Positions 46,628 through 56,265 of a stretch of 64,000 bases of DNA are shown piece by piece. Positions within the stretch are counted from its first letter, which is position 1. Every line of letters starts with the position of its first letter. The translations under genes and the position numbers were made by a program. The stretch is from positions 1,935,360 through 1,999,359 of the forward strand of contig NZ_HG315690.1 of assembly GCF_000455345.1 (NCBI RefSeq), written 5' to 3'. Origin of the DNA: Halopiger goleimassiliensis. Its GTDB lineage: Archaea; Halobacteriota; Halobacteria; Halobacteriales; Natrialbaceae. The notes under the pieces were generated by a model. The model saw only the letters and a program-made list of their open reading frames with translations. It was not told the origin of the DNA and did no database searches.

Positions 46628-47557
46628 CTAGAACGGGAAGAGCTTCCCGAGCAATCGACGGAGGAACCCGGGACTCGAATCGTCGTCGGCGTCTCCCGTA
46701 TCGTCCGTACCGGTGTCGGCGTCAGCACCGGTTCCGGAGTCGAGGGCGTCAGACTCCCCACCAGTCGTATCGTCGGTCGGGTCATCGACCGTCGCGGATC
46801 CGGTATCTTCCGGCGACGCCGAGTCGGTGTCCGACTCGAGACGCCCGAGGTCGAGTCCGACGTCGCCGTCGTCGGCCTCGTCGTTTGCCTCGACGTCCGT
46901 CTCCCCCGTTTCGTCGTCGGCCTCGTCGCCGGGCATCGGCAGATCCGGCGCGCGGTCGTTGTCGGCGATCCGATCGGTGTTCGAGTCCGTTTCGTCGGCG
47001 GTATCGGAGTCGCTCGAGCCGGTCCAGCCGTCCTCATCGTCCCCGAACACGTTCGCGACGTCGTCGTCGGTCGCACCCTTGGGCGTCTCGTTCCCGCCAA
47101 AGACGTCCGTCGCCGTCGTCGTGTCCGTATCGTCGGCCGCGTCGTTCGACTCGTCCGCCGGGTCGATCCAGAGGAACTCCTCGCCTTTCGTTCGGCCGGT
47201 CAACAGGAGGTCGGCGAGCTCCTCCTCGTCGGCGCGGAGGTCCTCGTCGATCGGATCGAGCTCCGGCTCGGGTTCGTCCGCGCTGGCGATGATGTCCTCG
47301 GGACTCTCGTCCTCGAGCAGCTCGTCGGTGTCGTCGCTCTCGACGTCGTCCTTGAGTTGGCCGAAGACCGAGGCCGCTGTCTGGTCCTCGATCCCGTCGT
47401 CCTCGTCGGGTTCTTCCCCCCGGTCGTCCGCGTCGTCCCCACGCTCGACGTCGGTCTCGAACGGCCCTTCGTCTATCCCCCCGAATAGCTCTTCGGCGCT
47501 CGAGCCGACCTCAACCCCACCGTCCGTCGATTTTTCGTCGCTCGTACTGTCGGTCAT
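46628..47557 (-). CDS. Highly acidic, low-complexity protein with amphipathic C-terminus
   Basis: 309 aa, very rich in Asp, Glu, Thr and Ser and probably disordered. Islands of order stand out: AEELFGGIDEGPF (~21-33), SVFGQLKDDVES, ELADLLLTGRTKGEEFLWIDP (~113-133) and ATDVFGG. It ends with PGFLRRLLGKLFPF, a basic amphipathic helix in an otherwise acidic chain, which could bind membrane or a partner. Unknown family to me. An AT-rich region (47575-47640) upstream may hold its promoter. Confidence 0.7.
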   Translation of the reverse strand: MTDSTSDEKSTDGGVEVGSSAEELFGGIDEGPFETDVERGDDADDRGEEPDEDDGIEDQTAASVFGQLKDDVESDDTDELLEDESPEDIIASADEPEPELDPIDEDLRADEEELADLLLTGRTKGEEFLWIDPADESNDAADDTDTTTATDVFGGNETPKGATDDDVANVFGDDEDGWTGSSDSDTADETDSNTDRIADNDRAPDLPMPGDEADDETGETDVEANDEADDGDVGLDLGRLESDTDSASPEDTGSATVDDPTDDTTGGESDALDSGTGADADTGTDDTGDADDDSSPGFLRRLLGKLFPF

Positions 47558-47810
47558 GGACTCGTTCGGTTAAACTACATTATCACACGTAATCAAGTTT
47601 TGGAATTATTTTCAGTTATCTCCCGGGAGATATCGAACATATGAGCCTAACGGCCGACGGGGCGTCGTCGCCGTCCACCGGGTGAACGATCGTGTGTTTT
47701 TCCACCAGCATCGATTCACAAACGGGGAGAAACGACTAGCGGATGGAGACCGCGGTGGGTGATCGGTTCCGGCGTGACGAACGGGGAACGAGGACGGGGG
47801 GAGGTCTCAG

Positions 47811-48713
47811 TCAGTCGATCCGCTCGAGGGGCGTTCGATCGACGAACTCGACGATGTGGTCGGCGATCTCCTCGCCGGCGTCCTCCTGGAGGAAGTGTGC
47901 GGCCTCGTCGATCCAGACGTCGGGTTGGTCGGTCGCCGTGGGAATGTGATGACGAAGCGGATCCCGATCGTGGGACGTGATCGGATCCTCCCTCGCGAAC
48001 AGCACGAAGGCGGGTTTCTCCCACTCGCCGAGACGGTCCTGGGTTTCGGCCATCAGCTCCGCGCCGGGATCGTCGGGCGACGTCGGAACGAGGCCCGGGA
48101 ACGTCCGCGCGGCGGCCATGTATCGCTCGTCGGGGAACGGCGCGCGGTAGGCCTCCACGACCTCCTCCGGGAGGTCACGGTAGCAGCCGTTGCGGACGAG
48201 TCTGCCGATATCGAGGTCCTCTGCGGTCGCCACCATCTCGGCGAACTCGTGCCACCGGTCGCTCATCTCCTGGGTGCCGTCCGGGACGCCGGTGTTCATC
48301 GGCACCAGCCGCGCGAACCGGTCGGACTGGTGGGCGGCGAGCGCCAATCCGAGGACGCCGCCCCAGTCCTGGCAGACGAGCGTGATATCGGTCAGATCGA
48401 GTTCCTCGACGAACGTTCGGAGCGCGTCGTAGTGCATCCGGACCGAGTACTCGTCGGGGTCCTCGTACCGATCCGACCGACCACAGCCGATGAGGTCTGG
48501 AACGACGACGCGGCCACGCTCGGCCAGGGTGGGGATCATCTTGCGATAGAGGAACGACCACGTGGGTTCGCCGTGCAGACAGAGGAACGTCTCCTCGCCC
48601 TCTCCGTCGGTTTCGACGTACGCCATCCGTAGCTCCCCGACGTCGACGTACTGCGGTTCGTACTCGAAGTCCGGAACGTCCTCGAAGTGCTCTTCCGAGA
48701 TACTGACAACCAT
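47811..48713 (-). CDS. Haloalkane dehalogenase-like alpha/beta hydrolase
   Basis: 300 aa from the ATG at 48713. A TATA-like TTTGAATATGG on the minus strand lies ~25 nt ahead (leaderless). HGEPTW (His47-Trp52) forms the oxyanion region. Nucleophile elbow VCQDWGG gives Asp116 with adjacent Trp117, the halide-binding pair of haloalkane dehalogenases, and the catalytic His is in AAHFLQED near the end. The Asp nucleophile rules out ordinary esterases. True haloalkane activity is likely but not proven. Confidence 0.8.
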   Translation of the reverse strand: MVVSISEEHFEDVPDFEYEPQYVDVGELRMAYVETDGEGEETFLCLHGEPTWSFLYRKMIPTLAERGRVVVPDLIGCGRSDRYEDPDEYSVRMHYDALRTFVEELDLTDITLVCQDWGGVLGLALAAHQSDRFARLVPMNTGVPDGTQEMSDRWHEFAEMVATAEDLDIGRLVRNGCYRDLPEEVVEAYRAPFPDERYMAAARTFPGLVPTSPDDPGAELMAETQDRLGEWEKPAFVLFAREDPITSHDRDPLRHHIPTATDQPDVWIDEAAHFLQEDAGEEIADHIVEFVDRTPLERID

Positions 48714-48920
48714 ACGACGCGATACCATGTCACCATATTCAAAGATTGTGGAACGGAAAGAAACCGTTCACCCATTGCGGACGGCGGAAACGAGTCGCGT
48801 CCGCGTCTTCCGACCGGTGCGTCTCTCGAGCGTGCCTCCGATCGAAACACGCCGAACGCGGATGGAGGGGTTGCCATCCGTCACGGGGGTTCGCAAGAGC
48901 CGCGACCATCCACAATCATT

Positions 48921-50051
48921 ATGGTCTCGTCAACCACACAATTGGACGTGGTTTACGAGACTGGAAACGCGACGGTCGACGACGCCCTCGAGCGGGTGTT
49001 CGCCGGCGAGCGACTCGACCGGACCGACGGGCTCGCGTTGCTGGCACAACCGGTCGACGTGCTCGCGGAGGCCGGTGCGGCCGTGCGCGATCACTTCGGT
49101 GACGGGACGGTCGACGCCTGTTCGATCGTCAACGCGAAGGCCGGCAACTGCGCCGAGGACTGTGGCTTCTGTGCCCAGTCGGTCCACTTCGACACCGGCA
49201 TCGACACCTACGACTTCCTCGAGCCGGAGCGGATCCTCGAGGCCGCGAAGCGAGCCGAACGCGACGGCGCACAGCGATTCGGGATCGTCGTCGCGGAGAA
49301 GGGCGTTTCGAAGGAACGCCGTCCCGACGAGTGGGACGACGTCATCCGCGCGATTCGCCTCGTCCGCGAGGAGTGTGACCTCGAGATCGACGCCTCACTC
49401 GGGATTCTCACCGGGGAGGAAGCCGAGATCCTCGTCGAGGAGGGGATCAACCACTACAACCACAACATCGAGACCTCGCCGCGGTACTTCCCCGAGATCG
49501 TCGACACCCACAGCTTCGAGGACCGGGTGAAGACCCTCGAGATCGCCAAGGAGGCCGGAATGGACCTCTGTGCCGGCGTCATCCTCGGCATGGGTGAGAC
49601 GCCGACCGACCGCGTCGAGGCGGCCATCGCCCTGCAGGAGATCGGAGTCTCCTCGCTGCCGGTCAACGTGCTCAATCCCGTTCCGGGGACGCCGCTGGCC
49701 GAGCAGGGCGTCGACATCACCACCGAGGAGATCGTCAAGACGGTCGCGGTGTACAAACTGCTCCACCCCGAGTCCCGCGTGCGCCTGACCGGCGGCCGCG
49801 AGGCCAACCTCGCGCCCGAGGAGCAACACCTGCCCCTCGAGGCCGGTGCCGACGGTATCCTGACGGGCGATTACCTGACGACCGAGGGCCAGTCGCCCGG
49901 CGAGGACATCGAGATCATCGAACGGGCTGGCCTCGAGCCCAATCGCGAGGCCAACGAGTTCGACCCCGAGGAGGTCAAGGCCCGCCACGGCGTCGACACG
50001 GAGTCGACCGAGACGACGGCGAGTGCGGCTGGCGAACCGACTGACGACTGA
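48921..50051 (+). CDS. bioB: Biotin synthase
   Basis: 376 aa from the ATG at 48921. Radical-SAM motif NCAEDCGFC (Cys77, Cys81, Cys84) with following AQS, then the BioB pattern NHYNHNIETSPRYFPEI (auxiliary cluster region) and INGR-like LTGGREANL. Inserts sulfur into dethiobiotin. The last ~60 residues are an acidic extension. First gene of the bioB-bioU-bioF-bioD cluster. Confidence 0.95.
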   Translation: MVSSTTQLDVVYETGNATVDDALERVFAGERLDRTDGLALLAQPVDVLAEAGAAVRDHFGDGTVDACSIVNAKAGNCAEDCGFCAQSVHFDTGIDTYDFLEPERILEAAKRAERDGAQRFGIVVAEKGVSKERRPDEWDDVIRAIRLVREECDLEIDASLGILTGEEAEILVEEGINHYNHNIETSPRYFPEIVDTHSFEDRVKTLEIAKEAGMDLCAGVILGMGETPTDRVEAAIALQEIGVSSLPVNVLNPVPGTPLAEQGVDITTEEIVKTVAVYKLLHPESRVRLTGGREANLAPEEQHLPLEAGADGILTGDYLTTEGQSPGEDIEIIERAGLEPNREANEFDPEEVKARHGVDTESTETTASAAGEPTDD

Positions 50052-50096
50052 CCAGCATCGACTGACGACCGCCTGGAGACGACACTACCGACAACA

Positions 50097-51161
50097 ATGG
50101 ACGACGTTACGTTCGCAGTACTGGGAACCGGAGGTATCGGCCGACGAGCGCTCGAGGTCAGCCAGCACAAGGACCACTTGACCCCCGTCGCGGCGTGTGA
50201 TCGCCACGGCGTCGCCATCGACTTCGACGGACTCGACGTTGACGAACTGCTGGCCGCGACGGAGGGCAATATCGACAACGAGGTCGCCACGGACGGCGGC
50301 ACGGGAACCGCAGCAGCCGAGAGCGAGGGCGGCGTCAAACAGCACGGCGAGGACAGAGGCGTCGTCGCCAGCGAACAGGCCCGTCCCAGCGAGGACCCCA
50401 TCCAGGAGATCATCGATCACGGCGACGGCATCGACGCCGTGTTGCTCGCCCTGCCGAACTACGAGCACGACTTCATCCCGCGGACCGCGGACCGATTCGT
50501 CGAGGGTGGCTACTCGGGCGTGCTGATCGACGTGCTCAAACGATCGCGCGTGATCGAGATGCTCGACGAGCGCAGCGAGGCGTTCGAGGACGCGGGAATC
50601 ACGTTCATCTGCGGCGCTGGTGCGACGCCCGGCCTGCTGACCGGCGCGGCGGCGCTCGCCGCTCAGTCGTTCGTCGAAGTCGAATCGGTCGACATCTGGT
50701 GGGGCGTCGGCCTCAAGTCCGGCTACGAGGACAACCGCGGCACCGTCCGCGAGGACATCGCACACCTCCCGGAGTACGACATCGAAACCGCCCGCGAGAT
50801 GTCCGACGAGGAGATCGAAGCCGTGATCGACGACCACGACGGCGTCATCGAGTTCGAGGACATGGAACACGCCGACGACGTTCTGTTAGAGCGCGCCGGG
50901 ATCTGCGACGCCGAAGACGTCGAGGTCGGCGGGATTCTCGACGTGCGCAGCGACGAGAAGCCCACGACGACCACGGTCCGGGTCACGGGTCGGACCTTCG
51001 ACGGCGAGACGGCGACCAACACGTTCCAGCTCGGCGACGAGACGAGCATGGAAGCCAACGTCAACGGTCCCGCGCTGGGCTACCTCAAAGCGGGCGTGCG
51101 CCGGAATCGCGCCGGCGAGTACGGCGTTTTCGGACCCGCCGAACTGATGCCCGGCTTCTGA
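50097..51161 (+). CDS. bioU: BioU-like suicide enzyme for DAPA formation (NAD(P)-binding oxidoreductase)
   Basis: 354 aa. Rossmann start FAVLGTGGIGRRALE, then GAGATPGLLTGAAALAA and a saccharopine/homoserine-dehydrogenase-like second half. Located between bioB and bioF where BioA would be expected, and bioA is absent here. BioU, found in cyanobacteria and reported in haloarchaea, makes 7,8-diaminopelargonate from KAPA using its own lysine as amino donor. Lys148 in LIDVLKRS is the likely sacrificial lysine (Synechocystis Lys124). A ~35-residue low-complexity insertion (about 62-98) is lineage-specific. Assignment rests on context plus fold; moderate confidence. Confidence 0.7.
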   Translation: MDDVTFAVLGTGGIGRRALEVSQHKDHLTPVAACDRHGVAIDFDGLDVDELLAATEGNIDNEVATDGGTGTAAAESEGGVKQHGEDRGVVASEQARPSEDPIQEIIDHGDGIDAVLLALPNYEHDFIPRTADRFVEGGYSGVLIDVLKRSRVIEMLDERSEAFEDAGITFICGAGATPGLLTGAAALAAQSFVEVESVDIWWGVGLKSGYEDNRGTVREDIAHLPEYDIETAREMSDEEIEAVIDDHDGVIEFEDMEHADDVLLERAGICDAEDVEVGGILDVRSDEKPTTTTVRVTGRTFDGETATNTFQLGDETSMEANVNGPALGYLKAGVRRNRAGEYGVFGPAELMPGF

Positions 51162-51261
51162 GCCGGCAGTTCGATTCACCGTCACGATCCGTCCATCAGT
51201 AAAAATGTCGCCAGCAGTGAATCGTGAAAGTAAAATCAGGTCACCGTCACGGTCCACTCGA

Positions 51262-52467
51262 ATGGACGATCGCGGGTTCGATCTCGAGGACCGACTGGCC
51301 CGACGGGAAGCGGACGAACTGAAGCGGGAACTGGCTCCCGTCGATCGGATCGCCGAGCGGGGCTACTTCGCACACGCTGCGGGCAGTGACCTGCCGGTCC
51401 TCGACGGCGAGGAGGCGCTGGTGTTCGCCTCGAACAACTACCTGGGATTGACCGACGACGAACGCGTCGAAAACGCCGCGAGACAGGCGGCCTCGGTCGT
51501 GGGCACCGGGGCCGGCGCGAGCCGACTCGTCACCGGCGATACGATGGTCCACCGGGACCTGGAACGCCAACTCGCCGAAACGAAAGGGACCGAGCGAGCG
51601 CTCGCCTTCTCCTCGGGCTACGCCGCGAACGTGGGGACGATCACCGCGCTCGAACCGGACGTCGTCTTCTCGGACGAGTACAACCACGCCAGCATCATCG
51701 ACGGCTGTCGACTCGCCGACGCCGAGACGATCGTCTACGACCACTGCGACGCCGCGAGCCTCGAGTCGAAACTCGAAGCGCGCGCCGAGGCGGCGGCCGA
51801 CGGCGAGTCCTGGCTGATCGTCACCGATTCGGTCTTCAGCATGGACGGCACCGTCGCACCCCTCCCGGCGATCTGTGACCTCGCCGACGCCTTCGGCGCG
51901 TGGGTGATGGTCGACGAGGCTCACGCGACCGGACTCTACGCCAACGGCGGCGGAGTCGTCCAGGCCGAAGGCCTCGAGGACCGCGTCGACGTCCAGATGG
52001 GGACGCTCTCGAAGGCGCTGGCCAGCCAGGGCGGCTACGTCGCCGGCAGCGAAGCGTTGATCGAGTGGCTGGTCAACGACGCCCGCTCGTTCGTCTTCTC
52101 GACCGGCCTCACGCCGCCGGCCGCGGCCGCCGCGAGCGAGGCGCTCCACGTCGCCCGCCACGGCGACGTCCGCGAGCGCCTCTGGGACAACGTCGCCCAC
52201 CTCAGGGACGGCCTCGAGTCGATGGGCTACCGGGTGCTGGGCGACTCACAGATCCTGCCGGTCCTCGTGGGCGACCGGGAGGACGCCCTCCTGCTCGCCG
52301 ACGGCTTGCGCGAGCGAACCGTCGTCGCGCCGGCGATCCGTCCGCCGACGGTTCCCGAGGGAACCAGCCGTATTCGGGTGGTTCCGATGGCGACGCACAC
52401 CCACGAGGACATCGTGGCCTGTCTCGAGGCGTTCCAGGCGGCCGGCGAGGAGGTGGGGCTGCTGTGA
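51262..52467 (+). CDS. bioF: 8-amino-7-oxononanoate (KAPA) synthase
   Basis: 401 aa from the ATG at 51262. Fold-type I PLP enzyme: SNNYLGLTDD, TGAGASRLVTGD, Asp218/His221 in VDEAHATG, PLP Lys251 in TLSKALASQGGY. Condenses pimeloyl thioester with alanine. The ~100-bp gap from bioU contains an A-rich CAGTAAAAATG that may be an internal promoter. GTGA overlap with bioD. Confidence 0.9.
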   Translation: MDDRGFDLEDRLARREADELKRELAPVDRIAERGYFAHAAGSDLPVLDGEEALVFASNNYLGLTDDERVENAARQAASVVGTGAGASRLVTGDTMVHRDLERQLAETKGTERALAFSSGYAANVGTITALEPDVVFSDEYNHASIIDGCRLADAETIVYDHCDAASLESKLEARAEAAADGESWLIVTDSVFSMDGTVAPLPAICDLADAFGAWVMVDEAHATGLYANGGGVVQAEGLEDRVDVQMGTLSKALASQGGYVAGSEALIEWLVNDARSFVFSTGLTPPAAAAASEALHVARHGDVRERLWDNVAHLRDGLESMGYRVLGDSQILPVLVGDREDALLLADGLRERTVVAPAIRPPTVPEGTSRIRVVPMATHTHEDIVACLEAFQAAGEEVGLL

Positions 52468-53195
52468 GCGACGCGACCCCCGTGGCCGTCGTCGGAACCG
52501 GCACCGGTATCGGCAAGACCGTCGTGACGGCCGGCCTCACCCGCTGGCTCCGGGACCAGGGGATCGACGCGCGGGCGATCAAACCCGCACAGACGGGGTA
52601 TCCGCCCGACGACGACGCCGGGTTCGTCGCCGCGGTCTGCGACGACCCCGCGGCCGCCACCTGCCCGCGCTATCTCGAACCCGCGCTCGCCCCGCGGGTC
52701 GCCGCGGACGTCGCCGACGAACCGCTATCCTACGAGTCGGTTCTCGAGGCCTGTCGTACGGAAATCGAGGACGCCGAACTCCCGCTGGTGGAGGGCATCG
52801 GCGGCCTCCGCGTGCCCCTCGCCGGCGACGAGGAGGTGATCGACCTCGTGGCCGACCTCGAGGCGACGGCCGTCGTCGTCACGCGGTCCGGGCTCGGAAC
52901 TCTCAACCACACGGCGCTGTCGGTCGAGGCGCTCGAACGACGCGGCGTCGAGGTAGCGGGAATCGTCGTCAACGGCTACGCGGGGGAGACGCTCGCCGAG
53001 CGGACGAACCCCGCGGAACTCGAGCGGCTGACCGGTCACACGGTCGAGACGGTGCCACCGGTCGGCGACGGCTTCACGCCCGGCGAGGACGTCTCCCCTG
53101 GCGAGTCGGGGCCGCCGCCCGAACGTCTCGCGACGGCGGTCCACGAGGGGCTGTCGGACGGGTTCCTCGAGCGTCTCGCGGCACTAACGCGCTGA
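52464..53195 (+). CDS. bioD: Dethiobiotin synthetase
   Basis: 243 aa, GTG start inside the bioF stop (GTGA). P-loop GTGTGIGKTVVTAGL, KPAQTG substrate loop, and EGIGGLRVPL. Forms the ureido ring of dethiobiotin from DAPA, CO2 and ATP. Completes bioB-U-F-D; pimeloyl-thioester supply (bioC/H/W/I) is not seen here. Confidence 0.95.
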   Translation: MSDATPVAVVGTGTGIGKTVVTAGLTRWLRDQGIDARAIKPAQTGYPPDDDAGFVAAVCDDPAAATCPRYLEPALAPRVAADVADEPLSYESVLEACRTEIEDAELPLVEGIGGLRVPLAGDEEVIDLVADLEATAVVVTRSGLGTLNHTALSVEALERRGVEVAGIVVNGYAGETLAERTNPAELERLTGHTVETVPPVGDGFTPGEDVSPGESGPPPERLATAVHEGLSDGFLERLAALTR

Positions 53196-53213
53196 ATTGA
53201 TCCGAACGGCGGA

Positions 53214-53468
53214 TCAGACAGACGACTGCCGCCCGGAGCCGGTGGACGAGGCGTGCTCTACGGTATCGTCGCCGGCGACCGACGATTCGTCGGGTCGGGC
53301 GGCGTCAGTCGTCGACCGTTCGTCGACCTCGTCGGTGCCTTCTGCAGCGGCGTCGACGAGCGCGGAGACGACCTCGGACTTCCGGTGGCTGACCTCGAGG
53401 TGGACCTGGAGGTCGGTCCGGTCGGCGAACGTCTCGGGACAGAGCGGACAGCACTGTGGGTCGGTCAT
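53214..53468 (-). CDS. C2H2-type zinc-finger protein
   Basis: 84 aa from the ATG at 53468 (MTDPQCCPLC). One C2H2 finger: CPLC, 12-residue spacer with F/L core, then H-x4-H (LQVHLEVSHRK). The rest is acidic and disordered. Single C2H2 fingers occur in haloarchaea and may bind DNA or protein. Convergent with bioD. Confidence 0.65.
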   Translation of the reverse strand: MTDPQCCPLCPETFADRTDLQVHLEVSHRKSEVVSALVDAAAEGTDEVDERSTTDAARPDESSVAGDDTVEHASSTGSGRQSSV

Positions 53469-53624
53469 CTGGCCACTCACCAGTAGAACGAACGCTGGAA
53501 CTCCCCGTAATAGTGTCGGTGTGTTCACATTCTAACCGTTCAGGTAGCGCTGACGAACGAATCGCCGATCCGCGGTCGGGCCACACCGGACGACCTTTCC
53601 CCCGGTAGAGCATTAGGTGTCGGT

Positions 53625-54701
53625 ATGGCACGCGGTATCGGGGCGGTAGAAGCGATCCAGTCCGCGCTGCCGGACTGGCTGTCTGTCGTCTTCGCGTTGC
53701 TCACGCAGTTGGGGGACATCTGGTTTCTGGCCTGTCTCCTCGCCGTTCTGTACTGGTTCAACGTCCCCGACCAGGACGACGTCGCGACGCTCGCCGGCGT
53801 CTGGATCGCCGGGATGGGGCTGTACAAAGGCCTCAAATCGGTGTTCGGGTTTCCCCGACCCGATCGCCCGTTGCTCGAGGCCGACCTCCTTCCGTGGGTC
53901 GTCCGGCCGCTGTACGAGGCGACGGCGTTCGCCACGGGATACGGCTTCCCGAGCGGACACGCCGTCAACACGACCATCGTCTACGTCGGGCTGGCGTATC
54001 TCCTCTCCGTCGGAACGCCGCGCAGGCGCTTCGGCGTCGCCGGCGTGCTCGTCGCGACCGTCTCGTTCACCCGGGTCGCGCTCGGACTCCACTATCTGAT
54101 CGACGTGCTCGCCGGCGTCGCGGTCGGCGTGACGTTACTGTGTGGCGCAGGGCTTCTGATCCGCTGGATGCCGAACAACCGAACGACGGTTCCGCTCGGC
54201 CTCGGCGTCGGATTCGCCGGCTTCTTTTTCCGGGCCAGCGATGCGGATCCGGACGCGATATTCCTGCTCGGCGCTGCCCTCGGCGCGTTCGCCGGCTGGC
54301 AGTTCGTCGTCCTCGGCCGCGAACTCGTCGCCATCTCCCGCCCGTCCGTGGCGCTTCGACCGCTCGCACTCCGGGGCGGACTCGCGACGATTGCACTCGC
54401 GCCAGTCGTCGCTGCGCTCGAGGTTTTCCCCTTCCTGTCCGTCTATTCGGTGGGCGGCGTCGTCGGACTGCTCGCGACCGGGATCGTCGTCGTCCCGGTG
54501 CTGCGCTACTCCGAGCGCGCCCGACGAGTCGGCGTCGCAGTGACGTTCTGGCTTCGGATGGCCGTCGTCGGCACGCGGTATCTCTGCAGACCGAGCACGT
54601 GGCGACGAGCCGGTAGGCTGGTGCGGCGTTACTCCGTCAAAACCGGTCGATGGCTCCGGAGTCGGTGGCGACGCGCCCGCTCGAACTCCGACAACGAGTG
54701 A
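53625..54701 (+). CDS. PAP2 superfamily membrane phosphatase
   Basis: 358 aa. Three PAP2 signatures in order: KSVFGFPRPDRP (KxxxxxxRP), YGFPSGHAV (PSGH) and TRVALGLHYLID (SRxxxxxHxxxD with Thr for Ser). About eight membrane helices and a basic C-terminus rich in Arg/Trp. Removes phosphate from lipid phosphates or polyprenyl diphosphates outside the membrane. Archaeal substrates are uncertain. Confidence 0.85.
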   Translation: MARGIGAVEAIQSALPDWLSVVFALLTQLGDIWFLACLLAVLYWFNVPDQDDVATLAGVWIAGMGLYKGLKSVFGFPRPDRPLLEADLLPWVVRPLYEATAFATGYGFPSGHAVNTTIVYVGLAYLLSVGTPRRRFGVAGVLVATVSFTRVALGLHYLIDVLAGVAVGVTLLCGAGLLIRWMPNNRTTVPLGLGVGFAGFFFRASDADPDAIFLLGAALGAFAGWQFVVLGRELVAISRPSVALRPLALRGGLATIALAPVVAALEVFPFLSVYSVGGVVGLLATGIVVVPVLRYSERARRVGVAVTFWLRMAVVGTRYLCRPSTWRRAGRLVRRYSVKTGRWLRSRWRRARSNSDNE

Positions 54702-54734
54702 ACGGCTGGTCCCGACGCCGTCGAGTCGCCAGCG

Positions 54735-56222
54735 CTAGACGAAGTCGTTGAGTCCGGACTGGTTCTCGTCCGCCGGATCGTCGCTCGCGTCTACCTCGGC
54801 GTCGTCGTCGGCATCGGCGTCTCCAGCCGTACTCGCGGCAGCGAGCGTCTCCTGCTCGTCCTCGTCGGTTCCAGCGTCGTCCTCGACACTCGATCCGTCG
54901 GCGGCCCCCTCGCGCTCGAAGAAGGCCGCTCCCGAGTGTTCGACGGCCTGTTCCTCGAGCAGTTCCTCGGCGTCCTCGACGATGGACTGGACCTTGTTGG
55001 TGTCCTTCCCGCTGCCGGTGACGAACGAGACTTCCGCCTCGTCGAGTTCGTAGGTCGCGGCCATTCGGACCGTCAGGTCGCGGTTCTTGCAGTGATGGGT
55101 CATCGCCGAGAGGAACGGGAGGATCTCCCGGCGGGCCGTCGCGACGCTCGTGCCCTCGCGTTCGGCGATCCGCTCGGCGATGGAATCGCGAGTGTTGCGT
55201 GTCCCCTTGCTGCGGCCGAGTTTCGACCAGTAGCTCGGCGGGCCGTAGCGGGTCCAGCCGCCTTTCGGCTCGCGCCGGGCGGCGGCGACCCCGGCGGTCA
55301 TGTTGTCGGTGGCGTACCGCCAGAACGAGTAGTTCTGCGTCGAGCGGACGCGACCGAGCCAGCGGTCGGCGTTCGCGAGGAACTCGTAGGCGTCGGCCAG
55401 TTCCGCGCCCTCGTAATCCTTCGGGACGTTGTCCTCGATCCAGTTCAACATCTCGTCGGGGTTCTCGTCGACGTCGTACGATGCCCGCAGCGCCCCCTCG
55501 GCGTCCTCCTCCTTGATGAGGGTATCGAGGAAGTCGAAGATCCCCTCGGTGGTGTCGCGCTGGCCGGTGACGACGTCGTCGACGGTTAGTCGCTCGGCCT
55601 CCTCGGCGATCGCCTGCAGGTCGTTGACCGCCGAGCGCAGGTCGCCGCTGGTGTCCTCGGCGATCCGCTCTAAGGCCGCGTCTTCGTACTCGATCCCCTC
55701 CTTCCGGCAGATGTCCCGGAGGACGGGGACGATCGAGCGCTTCGAGACGTCGCGGAACTCGATCGTCTCGCACGCGTTCCGGAGGGACTGGCTCATGTCG
55801 TAGAACTCGTTGGCCACGAGGACGATCGGCTGGTTGGCGTCCTTGACGACGCGTGTGACTTCGCGGGAGCCGCCGTAGTCGGCGTTGCCGTGGAAGTTGT
55901 CGGCCTCGTCCAGGACGACCAGTCGGCGACCCGCTTCCCCACCCGTGAGGGTCCCGCTCTTGGAGGCCTCGCCCGCGATGCGTTCGATGACGTCGGCCTG
56001 GCGGTTGTCGCTGGCGTTGAGTTCCATCACCGGCCAGCCCATGTCGTTGGCCAGCGCGTGGGCCGCGGAGGTCTTGCCCACGCCCGGACTGCCGTGGACG
56101 ATCACCGCGTCCCGGTGCTCGTCCCAGGTCTCGGCCCACTCTTTCAGTTTATCGCGGGCCTTGTTGTTGCCGCGTACCTCCGACAGCGTCGTCGGACGGT
56201 ACTTCTCGGTCCAGTCGCTCAT
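54735..56222 (-). CDS. rfcL: Replication factor C large subunit
   Basis: 495 aa. AAA+ clamp loader: EKYRPTTLSEVRGN, Walker A GSPGVGKTS, Walker B VVLDEADN. The C-terminal collar contains YSFWRYATDNMTAG. An acidic tail ends in QSGLNDFV, a PIP-box-like PCNA-binding motif. Loads PCNA onto primer-template DNA with RfcS. Convergent with the PAP2 gene. Confidence 0.95.
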   Translation of the reverse strand: MSDWTEKYRPTTLSEVRGNNKARDKLKEWAETWDEHRDAVIVHGSPGVGKTSAAHALANDMGWPVMELNASDNRQADVIERIAGEASKSGTLTGGEAGRRLVVLDEADNFHGNADYGGSREVTRVVKDANQPIVLVANEFYDMSQSLRNACETIEFRDVSKRSIVPVLRDICRKEGIEYEDAALERIAEDTSGDLRSAVNDLQAIAEEAERLTVDDVVTGQRDTTEGIFDFLDTLIKEEDAEGALRASYDVDENPDEMLNWIEDNVPKDYEGAELADAYEFLANADRWLGRVRSTQNYSFWRYATDNMTAGVAAARREPKGGWTRYGPPSYWSKLGRSKGTRNTRDSIAERIAEREGTSVATARREILPFLSAMTHHCKNRDLTVRMAATYELDEAEVSFVTGSGKDTNKVQSIVEDAEELLEEQAVEHSGAAFFEREGAADGSSVEDDAGTDEDEQETLAAASTAGDADADDDAEVDASDDPADENQSGLNDFV

Positions 56223-56265
56223 TGGGACGTGGTTGGTGCGAGTCGCGTTTAGTGGTTGCGGAGCG

